Source: Alphaproteobacteria bacterium (GTDB taxonomy: Bacteria; Pseudomonadota; Alphaproteobacteria; ATCC43930; CGMCC-115725). Taken from it: a DNA stretch of 6,871 nucleotides. The stretch covers positions 1-6,871 of the forward strand of contig JAFMSA010000225.1 in NCBI GenBank assembly GCA_017353855.1. The letters run 5' to 3'. Both the position numbers and the translations under genes were made by a program. The notes beneath the pieces were generated by a model that searched no databases, was not told the DNA's origin, and was given only the letters and a program-made list of their open reading frames with translations. Of this stretch, positions 1 to 6,734 are shown one piece after another; position 1 is the first letter of the stretch, and each line of letters opens with the position of its first letter.

Positions 1-418
1 CCCGCTCGGCGAATGGCGTGCCCACAACGGCGTCGAATTCGGCCTGCAGCCAGCCGGCGCCGACGCCGACAACGAGCCGTCCTCCGGACAGGACGTCGAT
101 GGTCGAGAGCATTTTGGCAGCAAGTACGGCCGGCCGATGGGGAACGACCATGACCGCCAAGACGAGACGGATCCGGTTCGTCTTTGCCGCGATGAAGGCT
201 GCCGCCGTAAGCTGCTCGTGTCGGCGTTCCGGGCCCTCGCCGAAGAACTCGCCGCTCTCGGAGTAGGGATAGCCAGGCACCCGCATATCCGGCAACACGA
301 CATGATCGGTCAGTGTGAGATAATCGTAGCCAAGCACCTCGCCCTGTTGGGCCATCCGGATCAGTATTTCCGGGGACGCCAATGGTCCGCTCACCGCCAG
401 ATTGAACCCGATCTGCAT
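1..418 (-). CDS. LLM-class (luciferase-like) flavin/F420-dependent oxidoreductase, N-terminal part
   Basis: The minus strand reads open from an ATG at 418-416 to the window edge, giving 139 codons; the C-terminal half is outside. The protein begins MQIGFNLAVSG, has a TLTDHVV segment near residues 35-41, a VVPHRP segment at 91-96, and GGRL (112-115) followed by GVGAGW (118-123). This order is typical of the bacterial luciferase-like monooxygenase fold, and the GGRL...GVGAGW block is common in the subgroup annotated as probable F420-dependent oxidoreductases. Such enzymes are cytoplasmic TIM-barrel proteins using reduced FMN or F420; substrate and cofactor cannot be told from this fragment. A GGAG lies 6 bases upstream of the ATG on the minus strand, supporting the start. 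It is divergent from the selenocysteine operon, and nothing in the sequence links it to selenium. Family assignment is firm; the specific function is unknown. Confidence 0.85.
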   Translation of the reverse strand, partial: MQIGFNLAVSGPLASPEILIRMAQQGEVLGYDYLTLTDHVVLPDMRVPGYPYSESGEFFGEGPERRHEQLTAAAFIAAKTNRIRLVLAVMVVPHRPAVLAAKMLSTIDVLSGGRLVVGVGAGWLQAEFDAVVGTPFAER

Positions 419-659
419 CCTCAACTCCGAAATGCGGCCGACCCATCGACGATAGCCGGAAGCAGCGTCGGCGCGCCACCGCTTCGGCCCGTGCGCGAAC
501 TTTTCTATTGATGCACAGGCCTACGGCGATGCGCCGCTTATCGCCATGGCCGAAAGCAAAGGGCTTGTACAGCGCATTCTGGTTGTCGATGTAGACGGTT
601 GCCCTGGCGCGAGCACGAGACCATCGCGTCGCGGCTGCCGACGGGGCATAGTGGCCCGG
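419..659. other. divergent intergenic region between the oxidoreductase gene and selD
   Basis: About 240 bases separate the two divergent start codons and should hold both promoters. I could not identify a convincing -35/-10 pair for either direction. A GGGG at 643-646 lies 4 bases before a GTG at 651 and 13 bases before the ATG at 660, and is the only Shine-Dalgarno-like sequence close to selD. The selD frame stays open upstream to an ATG at 546, but that extension does not look like the family N-terminus. No tRNA, terminator or operator was recognised here. Confidence 0.5.
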
Positions 660-2882
660 ATGCAGCGGATTGAAGCTCTTTCTCAGGATCTCGTGCTCGT
701 GGGTGGCGGCCATGCGCACGTCCATGTCGTGAAAAGCTTTGGCATGCGGCCGATGCCCGGTGTGCGGGTCACGCTCGTCTCGCGGGATGTCGCGACACCC
801 TACTCCGGCATGTTGCCGGGGTTTGTCGCGGGGCATTATTCGTTTGAAGGATGCCATATCGATCTCGGGCGGCTTGCGCGTTTTGCCGGGGCGCGTTTGA
901 TCCGCGATGAGGCGATCGGCCTCGATCCGTCCGAGCGCTTGCTGCTCACCCGCGGGCACCCGCCGATCCGTTACGATGTCCTGTCGATCGACATCGGCTC
1001 GGCGCCGCGCTCGGAAGACGTTCCGGGTGCCGCCGAGCACACGATCGCGGTGAAGCCGATCGACCGATTCGCCGCGCGCTGGGAAGCGCTGCTTGCCCGG
1101 GCGCAAGAAATGCCGCGGCTGCGCATCGCCGTGATCGGCGGCGGTGCCGGCGGGGTCGAGCTCGCGCTTTCGGCACAGTGTCGGCTCGCCGGACTGCGCA
1201 CTGACGGGTGCGAGGTGACGCTCGTTACCCGGGACGCGTTGCTGTCATCGCATAGCAGCCGCGTGCGCCGTCTGTTCGAGCGGATCCTCGCCGAGCGGGG
1301 TATCGAAGCACTGAGGGGTACCACGGTCGAACGCGTCGAGCCCGGTTTGCTGATTTGCGCGGGCGGCCGGCGGGTCGAATTCGACGAGGCGCTGTGGGTG
1401 ACCGAGGCGGCGGCTGCTCGGTGGCTGGCCGCGACGGATCTGCCGTTAACGGCCGAGGGTTTCATTGCGGTCGACAACGGACTGCGTTCGCTGGGCAATT
1501 CGCGCGTTTTTGCAGCGGGAGACGTGGCGACGATGATCGCTCACCCGCGCCAGAAGGCCGGGGTCTACGCCGTGCGGCAGGGTCCGCCGCTGGCTGCGAA
1601 CCTGCGCCGCGCGCTCGCGGGACGCCAGCCACGGCGCGCACTGCCGCAAAGGCGCGCGCTGGCGCTGATCGGTACCGGAGACGGGCGCGCCGTCGCCTCA
1701 CGCGGACCGGTCGTGGCCTATGGCGAACGGCTATGGCAATTGAAGGAGTGGATCGACCGCCGCTGGATGCGTCGTTACCAGCAACTGCCGGAAATGGCCG
1801 ACGAACCGGGAGAACCTCCGATGCGGTGCGGCGGCTGCGCCGCAAAGGTCCCGGCCGGGGTGCTTGCGCAGGTCATGCAGTCCCTGCAGCCGGCAGCCAG
1901 CAGCGCCGTCATGATCGGGCTCGACAGCCCCGACGATGCGGCACTCGTTTCTCTGCCGGGTGCGCCTCCGTTGCTGCAGACCGTCGATTTTTTCCGCGCG
2001 ATGGTCGACGACCCGTATTTGTTCGGACAGATCGCCGCGATCCATGCGCTGGGCGACGTCTATGCGATGGGAGGAAGGCCCGAGACGGTATTGGCAATCG
2101 CCACGCTGCCCCCGGCGCGTCCACCGATCGTCGAGCATGATCTCTTTCACATGCTGCGCGGCGCACTCGATGTGCTCGAGCCGGCGGGGGCGGTCCTTGT
2201 CGGCGGTCACAGTGCCGAAGGGGCCGAGCTGGCTCTCGGCTTTGCCGTGACCGGGCGCCCGCGGCCCGGCAAGCTGCTCCGCAAGGGTGGGTTGCGCTCC
2301 GGCGACCGGCTGATACTGACCAAGCCCCTCGGCACCGGCGTGGTGCTCGCCGCGGCGGCGCGCGGGTTGGTCTCCTCACGGATCGTCGAGGATGCGATCG
2401 CAGCGATGCTACAATCGGCGGCAGCAGCTTCGGCTTGCCTGCTGACCCATCACGCCACTGCGTGCACGGACGTGACGGGGTTCGGACTTCTCGGCCACCT
2501 TCTCGAAATGCTCCACGCATCGGGGGTGGATGCCGTTCTCGACCCGGACACGATACCGGCGCTGGAGGGGGCGGTGGCGCTCTTCGCAGGCGGTGTCACA
2601 AGCTCGCTGCACGCCGACAATCTGGCCGCGCTGTCGAGGCTCGACCCGGAGGGGCAGGCGCATGAAATAGCATCTCTGCTGATCGATCCGCAGACCGCGG
2701 GCGGCCTGCTTGCCGGCGTCCCTTCCGGACGCGCGGAGCAGTGCCTGGCGGAATTGCGAGCGCTCGGCTATCGGGCCGCCTTGATTGGCCGGGCAACCGG
2801 GCTAAGCGCAGGCGGCCCGCGCGTCCAATTTGCAAAGGGCGCCGCGGAGCTCCTTCGCGAGCCGCTCGCCGCGGCCAAATGA
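660..2882 (+). CDS. selD: Fused FAD/NAD(P)-binding oxidoreductase and selenophosphate synthetase (SelD)
   Basis: The 740-residue protein has two parts. Residues about 10-375 form a pyridine-nucleotide-disulfide-type flavoprotein with a GGGHAH dinucleotide-binding loop (15-20), a second GGGAGG loop (160-165) and the FAD motif AAGD (285-288). This module is known as a family found fused or adjacent to SelD; its reaction is undefined, and a redox role in supplying selenide is only a guess. Residues about 388-740 are SelD, which makes selenophosphate from selenide and ATP. Cys393 and Lys396 in GGCAAK match the catalytic Cys17 and Lys20 of E. coli SelD. Metal/ATP-binding aspartates are present in DDAA (425-426), TVDFF (443), LGDVYAMGG (466) and TDVTGFGL (604). 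The catalytic residue is Cys (TGC), not Sec. I chose ATG 660 because the family sequence begins just after it; GTG 651 has the better-placed GGGG and is a real alternative. The stop overlaps selA by four bases (ATGA). Confidence 0.93.
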   Translation: MQRIEALSQDLVLVGGGHAHVHVVKSFGMRPMPGVRVTLVSRDVATPYSGMLPGFVAGHYSFEGCHIDLGRLARFAGARLIRDEAIGLDPSERLLLTRGHPPIRYDVLSIDIGSAPRSEDVPGAAEHTIAVKPIDRFAARWEALLARAQEMPRLRIAVIGGGAGGVELALSAQCRLAGLRTDGCEVTLVTRDALLSSHSSRVRRLFERILAERGIEALRGTTVERVEPGLLICAGGRRVEFDEALWVTEAAAARWLAATDLPLTAEGFIAVDNGLRSLGNSRVFAAGDVATMIAHPRQKAGVYAVRQGPPLAANLRRALAGRQPRRALPQRRALALIGTGDGRAVASRGPVVAYGERLWQLKEWIDRRWMRRYQQLPEMADEPGEPPMRCGGCAAKVPAGVLAQVMQSLQPAASSAVMIGLDSPDDAALVSLPGAPPLLQTVDFFRAMVDDPYLFGQIAAIHALGDVYAMGGRPETVLAIATLPPARPPIVEHDLFHMLRGALDVLEPAGAVLVGGHSAEGAELALGFAVTGRPRPGKLLRKGGLRSGDRLILTKPLGTGVVLAAAARGLVSSRIVEDAIAAMLQSAAAASACLLTHHATACTDVTGFGLLGHLLEMLHASGVDAVLDPDTIPALEGAVALFAGGVTSSLHADNLAALSRLDPEGQAHEIASLLIDPQTAGGLLAGVPSGRAEQCLAELRALGYRAALIGRATGLSAGGPRVQFAKGAAELLREPLAAAK
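1808..1823 (+). promoter_or_regulatory. candidate internal ribosome-binding site and start for a free SelD domain
   Basis: GGGAGA at 1808-1813 is followed after 7 bases by an in-frame ATG at 1821, exactly where the SelD domain begins (Met-Arg-Cys-Gly-Gly-Cys). A start here would give a 353-residue protein, about the size of stand-alone SelD enzymes. The match and spacing are seen in the sequence; use as an initiation site is inference and could be chance, since purine-rich stretches are also made by Gly-Glu codons. Confidence 0.3.
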
Positions 2883-4504
2883 CGGCGGCCGAACGCCACG
2901 GCAGATCTGCGCTGCCGGCTGTCGATCGCGTGTTGCGCTCGGAAGAAGCGGCCAAACTGATCGCGCGGCACGGCCGGCCTCTGGTGGTCGATGCTATCAG
3001 AACGGCGCTTGCCCGGCGGCGAGGCCGCGGTGCGGCCGCCACCGCAGAGGCGATCATCGAAGAGAGCGCTCAATTGATTGCGCGAAAGATGCAGGCATCG
3101 CAACGCCGGGTGTTTAATCTCACCGGCACCGTGCTGCACACGAACCTCGGCCGGGCGCCGCTGCCGGAGGAGGCGATAACGGCAGCGCTCGAGGCGATGC
3201 GCGATCCGACAACCCTCGAGTATGACATCGAGACGGGCAAGCGCGGAGAGCGCGACGACCATGTGGCAGGTTGGCTGACCCGGCTGACGGGAGCCGAGGC
3301 GTCGCTAACCGTCAACAATAATGCCGGGGCATTGGTGCTGGCGATCAACACGCTGGCCGAAGGGCGCGAGACAATCGTATCGCGCGGGGAGTTGATCGAG
3401 ATCGGCGGGTCGTTCCGCCTGCCCGAGATTATGGCGCGAGCCGGAACCAGATTGTGCGAAGTCGGGACGACGAACCGAACGCATCTCGCCGACTATGCGG
3501 CGGCGATCGGGCCGCAAACCGGCCTGATCCTGAAAGTGCATACCAGCAATTATGCGATCCAGGGTTTTACTGCCGCAGTGCCCGGGGCGCGGCTCGCAGA
3601 GCTCGCCCGCGATCGTGCAATCCCGTTTGTCGAGGATCTGGGTAGCGGGTCGCTCGTCGATTTCGAGCGCTGGGGGCTGCCGCACGAGCCGACCGTTGGC
3701 CAGGCGCTGGCCCATGGCGCCGACCTCGTCACCTTCAGCGGCGACAAGTTGCTGGGCGGCCCGCAGGCCGGCCTTGTCGTGGGGCGTGCCGGGCTCGTCA
3801 AGCGACTGGCGCGCAACCCCCTGAAGCGGGCGCTGCGGCTCGATAAGGTCCGGCTCGCAGCGCTCGAGGCCGTGCTACGGCTCTATGCCGATCCCGAGAG
3901 GCTGACGCAGCGCTTGCCGGCGCTGCGCCTGCTCGCCCGTCCGCCGAGCGAGATCCGGGCACTCGGCGATCGGCTGGTTCCTCGGGTCGAGCGCGCGTTG
4001 CTGGAGATCGCGGAGGTCCTGCTGGTCGACACGCAAAGCCAAATTGGCAGCGGTGCGCTCCCGGTATCGCTGCTCTCGAGCACAGCGCTGGCCTTGCGGC
4101 CGCTAGGGAACCGCTCCGGCACTGCCGTCGAGGCACTCGCCCGGGCTCTGCGCGCGTTGCCGATCCCGGTCATCGGCCGGATTGAAACCGGCCGTGTCCT
4201 TCTCGATTTGCGTTGTCTCGAAGACGAAGCCGGTTTTCTCGATCAGCTCCAGTCGTTTGCTCAGGGTAGCTCCCGGGCTGACTCGCAGCGCGATGCCCCC
4301 GGAGAGTCGTCGGGGGGGAAGGGGGCCGATGAGCCGGTCCGCCGAGATGCGCAGTCTACCCTCCGGTCCCCGCCGGTCAGGGCCGCAGGCCGAAGGCTCA
4401 CACGCGACGGGCATCTGCCTCTCTCCCCTAAAGGGCGCAGAGGGACTCTTCGCGCGAATGACGACTGCGAGTCCGAGCCGGACCTTCCTGGATCGGAACC
4501 ATGA
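2879..4504 (+). CDS. selA: L-seryl-tRNA(Sec) selenium transferase (SelA) with an extended C-terminus
   Basis: SelA is the PLP enzyme that converts Ser-tRNA(Sec) to Sec-tRNA(Sec) with selenophosphate. The ATG at 2879 overlaps the selD stop, and the N-terminus carries the expected LPAVDRVLRSEEAAKLIARHG-like segment, so this start is preferred over the longer open frame beginning at 2741. Family motifs in order: VLHTNLGRAPLP, the GKRGERDDH region, NNNAGALVL, EVGTTNRTH, and FSGDKLLGGPQAG with the PLP lysine at Lys290. The core ends near residue 457 (DLRCLEDE...FLDQL), close to the 463 residues of E. coli SelA. Another 84 residues follow (4250-4501), rich in Arg, Ser, Gly and Pro, resembling no SelA segment I know and coded by DNA full of inverted repeats. 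The frame is intact and ends in an ATGA overlap with selB. Function of the core is near certain; the tail is probably a non-homologous addition. Confidence 0.95.
   Translation: MTAAERHGRSALPAVDRVLRSEEAAKLIARHGRPLVVDAIRTALARRRGRGAAATAEAIIEESAQLIARKMQASQRRVFNLTGTVLHTNLGRAPLPEEAITAALEAMRDPTTLEYDIETGKRGERDDHVAGWLTRLTGAEASLTVNNNAGALVLAINTLAEGRETIVSRGELIEIGGSFRLPEIMARAGTRLCEVGTTNRTHLADYAAAIGPQTGLILKVHTSNYAIQGFTAAVPGARLAELARDRAIPFVEDLGSGSLVDFERWGLPHEPTVGQALAHGADLVTFSGDKLLGGPQAGLVVGRAGLVKRLARNPLKRALRLDKVRLAALEAVLRLYADPERLTQRLPALRLLARPPSEIRALGDRLVPRVERALLEIAEVLLVDTQSQIGSGALPVSLLSSTALALRPLGNRSGTAVEALARALRALPIPVIGRIETGRVLLDLRCLEDEAGFLDQLQSFAQGSSRADSQRDAPGESSGGKGADEPVRRDAQSTLRSPPVRAAGRRLTRDGHLPLSPKGRRGTLRANDDCESEPDLPGSEP
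4296..4474. repeat. cluster of inverted repeats at the 3' end of selA, probable palindromic repeat element
   Basis: Four hairpin-forming repeats lie within about 180 bases. CCCCCG (4296-4301) pairs with CGGGGG (4311-4316). CCCT-CCGG (4359-4366) pairs with CCGG (4373-4376) and AGGG (4379-4382) with a two-base bulge. CCTCT...CCC (4418-4428) pairs with GGG...AGAGG (4433-4443) around TAAA. GGACTC (4443-4448) pairs with GAGTCC (4469-4474), with the perfect palindrome TTCGCGCGAA (4449-4458) inside. Such density is typical of dispersed intergenic palindromic elements rather than coding DNA, yet the region is read in frame as the SelA tail. Identity as a genomic repeat is inference, because only one copy is in the window. 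Confidence 0.5.
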
Positions 4505-6426
4505 TCCTCGCGACGGCGGGCCATATCGACCATGGCAAGACCGCCCTCGTGCAAGCTCTGACCGGGGTCGACGCCGACCGTCTGCCCGAAGAAAAACGCC
4601 GCGGCCTGACGATCGACCTCGGCTTTGCGTATGCGACATTGCCGGACGGCACCGAACTCGGGTTTGTCGATGTTCCCGGCCATGAGCGGTTTGTGTCCAA
4701 CATGCTTGCCGGCGTGTTGTCGATCGACCGGGTCTTGCTCGTCGTCGCCGCCGATGACGGGCCGCGTCCGCAGACGCTGGAGCACCTCGACATTCTGGAA
4801 CTGATTGATGTCGGAGAGATTACGGGGGTAGTCACCAAGATCGATCGGGTCGACCCGGGCCGCACCGACGCGGTCGTCGCGGAACTTGACGCGCTGCTGA
4901 GGGCGGCCGGCTATGCCGAGAGCCCGATTTTCACGGTTTCCAGCCGCACCGGCGAGGGCATCGGCGCGCTCTGCGAACATCTGCGCGAGAGCGCCCGGCT
5001 CGCCGAAAGCAATCGGGCCGCCGTTGAGGTGTCGGGGCTGTTCCGGATGCCGATCGACCGCACCTTCATGCTGAGGGGAATCGGCCTGGTCGTCACCGGC
5101 ACGGTGGCTGCCGGTCGCGTCAGGGTCGGCGAACGGCTTGTCGTTAGCCCCCGCGGCACAAGTGCGCGGGTGCGCGAATTGCACGCCCGCAACCGTCCTG
5201 TCGAGAGCGCCGCCGCCGGCGAGCGCTGCGCGATCAACCTCGCGGGCTCCTTTCCGGAAGGTGCGGAGCCACGACGTGGCGACTGGGCGCTCGCTGCAGA
5301 ACGGCATGCGCCGGCGACGCGGATCGACCTTCTTGTGCGCGCCTCGCGCTTCGCCGAGGCGCCGCTGCGCGACGGGCTGCCGGTTCATCTGCATCTCGGC
5401 ACGAGCGATACTGTTGGGCGCGCGGCTGTGCTTGGATCGCGGGCGATCCCCCGGGGTGAGGCCGGTTTCGTCCAGATCGACCTCGAACAGCCGATCGGCG
5501 CGCTCTATGGAGATCGCGCCGTGCTGCGCGACCATGCGGCCCGGCACACGCTGGCGGGTGGACGCGTTCTCGACCCGTTTGCACCGCGGCGGGCACGCCG
5601 GCAACCTGCGCGGCTCGCCACGCTGGAGGCGCTCGCCACGGCAGATCCGGGGCCGGCGCTCTCACGGCTGCTCGCGATCAGCGGAACGGTAGACCTGCCG
5701 CAATTCGCGCTCACACGAAATCTGGCGCCCGCCGAGCTCGACCGTCTGACCCAAGCGGCAGAATTCCTGCGCGTCGGGCCGGTCCGCGCCGGCGTCGCGG
5801 TTACCCCGGCGCGGCTGTCCGCGCTGTGCGACGAGATCGTCGACGCGCTTGGGGCCTGGCATCGGACGCAGCCCGATGCTCTGGGGCCGAGCCGGCCGGC
5901 ATTGATCGCGCGACTGAGGGGGCACGCGCCGGAAGCCGCGCTCGATGCGGCGCTCTCCGAGCTGGCCACAGCCGGCCGGGTGGTTCGCCAGGGTCCGGTA
6001 TGGCGGTTGCCGCAGCATCAGCCGCGTTTGGCAAAGGCCGATGAGCGGCTTTGGGAACAGGTGTACCCGCTGCTTGCTGCGGACGATCTGCGCCCGCCGC
6101 GTGTTCGCGAACTTGCTGCGGCGCTGCGACTGGAGCCCGACGCAGTCGACCGGTTTCTGGCACGCGCCGAGCATCTGGGCCGGGTTGCTCGGGTGGCCGA
6201 CAATCGATGCTTTTTGCCCGAGACTTTGGCGCGTCTCGCCGAGATCGCCCGCGAGCTCGCTGAAAGCTCGCCGGAGGCCACCTTTACCGCCGCGGCTTTC
6301 AAGGACCGCTCCGGTATCGGCCGCAATCTGACGATCCGGATTCTCGAATATCTTGATAAGATGGGAGCGACACGGCGTATCGGCGATGCGCGCATCGTGC
6401 TGGGCGGCGCAGAGTTGTTCGAGTGA
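4501..6426 (+). CDS. selB: Selenocysteine-specific translation elongation factor SelB
   Basis: SelB is a GTPase that brings Sec-tRNA(Sec) to the ribosome at UGA codons followed by a SECIS hairpin. The 641-residue protein (E. coli: 614) begins directly with the G domain: GHIDHGKT (7-14, G1 P-loop), the switch region RLPEEKRRGLTID (28-40), DVPGHERF (57-64, G3), TKID (112-115, in place of the usual NKxD, a variant often seen in SelB) and SSRTGEG (147-153, G5). EF-Tu-like beta-barrel domains follow, including the ITG/VVTGTV-type segment near residues 195-205. The C-terminal part, from about residue 370, is a winged-helix array that binds SECIS RNA; its last unit is FKDRSGIGR...ILEYLDKMGATRR (from about 600), a SelB signature. 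The ATG overlaps the selA stop (ATGA), and GGA/CGGA stretches lie just upstream. The gene appears complete, with no internal damage. Confidence 0.96.
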   Translation: MILATAGHIDHGKTALVQALTGVDADRLPEEKRRGLTIDLGFAYATLPDGTELGFVDVPGHERFVSNMLAGVLSIDRVLLVVAADDGPRPQTLEHLDILELIDVGEITGVVTKIDRVDPGRTDAVVAELDALLRAAGYAESPIFTVSSRTGEGIGALCEHLRESARLAESNRAAVEVSGLFRMPIDRTFMLRGIGLVVTGTVAAGRVRVGERLVVSPRGTSARVRELHARNRPVESAAAGERCAINLAGSFPEGAEPRRGDWALAAERHAPATRIDLLVRASRFAEAPLRDGLPVHLHLGTSDTVGRAAVLGSRAIPRGEAGFVQIDLEQPIGALYGDRAVLRDHAARHTLAGGRVLDPFAPRRARRQPARLATLEALATADPGPALSRLLAISGTVDLPQFALTRNLAPAELDRLTQAAEFLRVGPVRAGVAVTPARLSALCDEIVDALGAWHRTQPDALGPSRPALIARLRGHAPEAALDAALSELATAGRVVRQGPVWRLPQHQPRLAKADERLWEQVYPLLAADDLRPPRVRELAAALRLEPDAVDRFLARAEHLGRVARVADNRCFLPETLARLAEIARELAESSPEATFTAAAFKDRSGIGRNLTIRILEYLDKMGATRRIGDARIVLGGAELFE

Positions 6427-6734
6427 CCGGCGGCAGGCGGGCGGACAACGAGAGGGAAGCGCGTCGGGGCCGGGGACCCATGCGCACTTCGAATTCTAAG
6501 GAATTTCTTCAATTGCCTAAATTCGCACTAAATTTAAACCCGGAGGGGCTCCTCGTTCCGGTGGGCATTTACAGTGTCCGATTTGGAGCGCGCGCCGGCC
6601 GCTGGGCAGCGCGCGCTTGCGTCGAATCTAGGAGGACTTTTACCTGCCGCGGGTTGAACCCCCGAAGCATGCCGAAATGATAAACAATTCGGGACCTATT
6701 GCTTTTTAGCACAAGATTTTCCTATCTATGGATC
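6427..6734. other. post-selB non-coding region with AT-rich island and hairpins
   Basis: About 308 bases between selB and the transposase hold no gene I can support. The segment around 6488-6538 is strikingly AT-rich against the GC-rich surroundings and contains CGAATTCTAAGG (6490-6501) facing CCTAAATTCG (6516-6525), an imperfect inverted repeat with two bulges. CCGGAGGGGCTCC follows near 6540-6552. A 9-bp GC hairpin is at 6587-6617, an orphan AGGAGG at 6630-6635, and CCGAA (6672-6676) faces TTCGG (6688-6692). I looked for selC here, expecting a UCA anticodon loop and a TTCGA T-loop, and did not find it on either strand. A GTG frame overlapping the selB stop runs to 6680 but does not look like a protein. 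Confidence 0.6.
6587..6617. repeat. 9-bp GC-alternating inverted repeat, possible terminator or RNA hairpin
   Basis: AGCGCGCGC (6587-6595) and GCGCGCGCT (6609-6617) are perfect reverse complements separated by 13 bases. Transcribed, this forms a very stable hairpin about 160 bases past the selB stop. No run of T follows, so it is not a standard intrinsic terminator; it could protect or end the operon transcript, or belong to a mobile element end. The arms are alternating G and C, so chance pairing is easier than for a mixed sequence. Confidence 0.5.

Noticed and set aside
546..659. Upstream 38-codon extension of selD from ATG 546
   Set aside because: The extra residues do not resemble the N-terminus of the SelD-linked oxidoreductase family, which starts just before the GGGHAH loop; the extension looks like chance open frame in GC-rich DNA.
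843..848. TTTGAA, which on the minus strand gives TTCAAA as in a tRNA(Sec) anticodon loop
   Set aside because: Flanking bases do not pair as an anticodon stem, there is no acceptor or T-arm, and the site is inside the conserved oxidoreductase coding sequence.
1355..2140. 261-codon open frame in another frame inside selD
   Set aside because: Fully inside the conserved fusion gene, Arg/Gly-rich and without motifs; a GC-bias shadow.
4296..4316. CCCCCG/CGGGGG hairpin as an intrinsic terminator within the operon
   Set aside because: It is inside the open selA frame, is followed by a purine-rich rather than T-rich stretch, and ending transcription here would cut off selB.
4261..5604. 447-codon open frame antisense to selA tail and selB
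   Set aside because: It lies opposite a well-conserved selB; long antisense frames are common in GC-rich genes, and its sequence has no recognisable motif.
6651..6665. GGGTTGAACCC as a possible tRNA T-arm or TTCAA anticodon loop
   Set aside because: On neither strand do the surrounding bases make a full cloverleaf; the five-base stems needed contain mismatches and no matching acceptor arm exists. A short palindrome, perhaps near an IS end, is the simpler reading.
6423..6680. 85-codon GTG frame overlapping the selB stop (GTGA)
   Set aside because: The coupling-like overlap is tempting, but codon use shifts abruptly through the AT-rich island, the frame crosses hairpins, and the protein has no recognisable domain.
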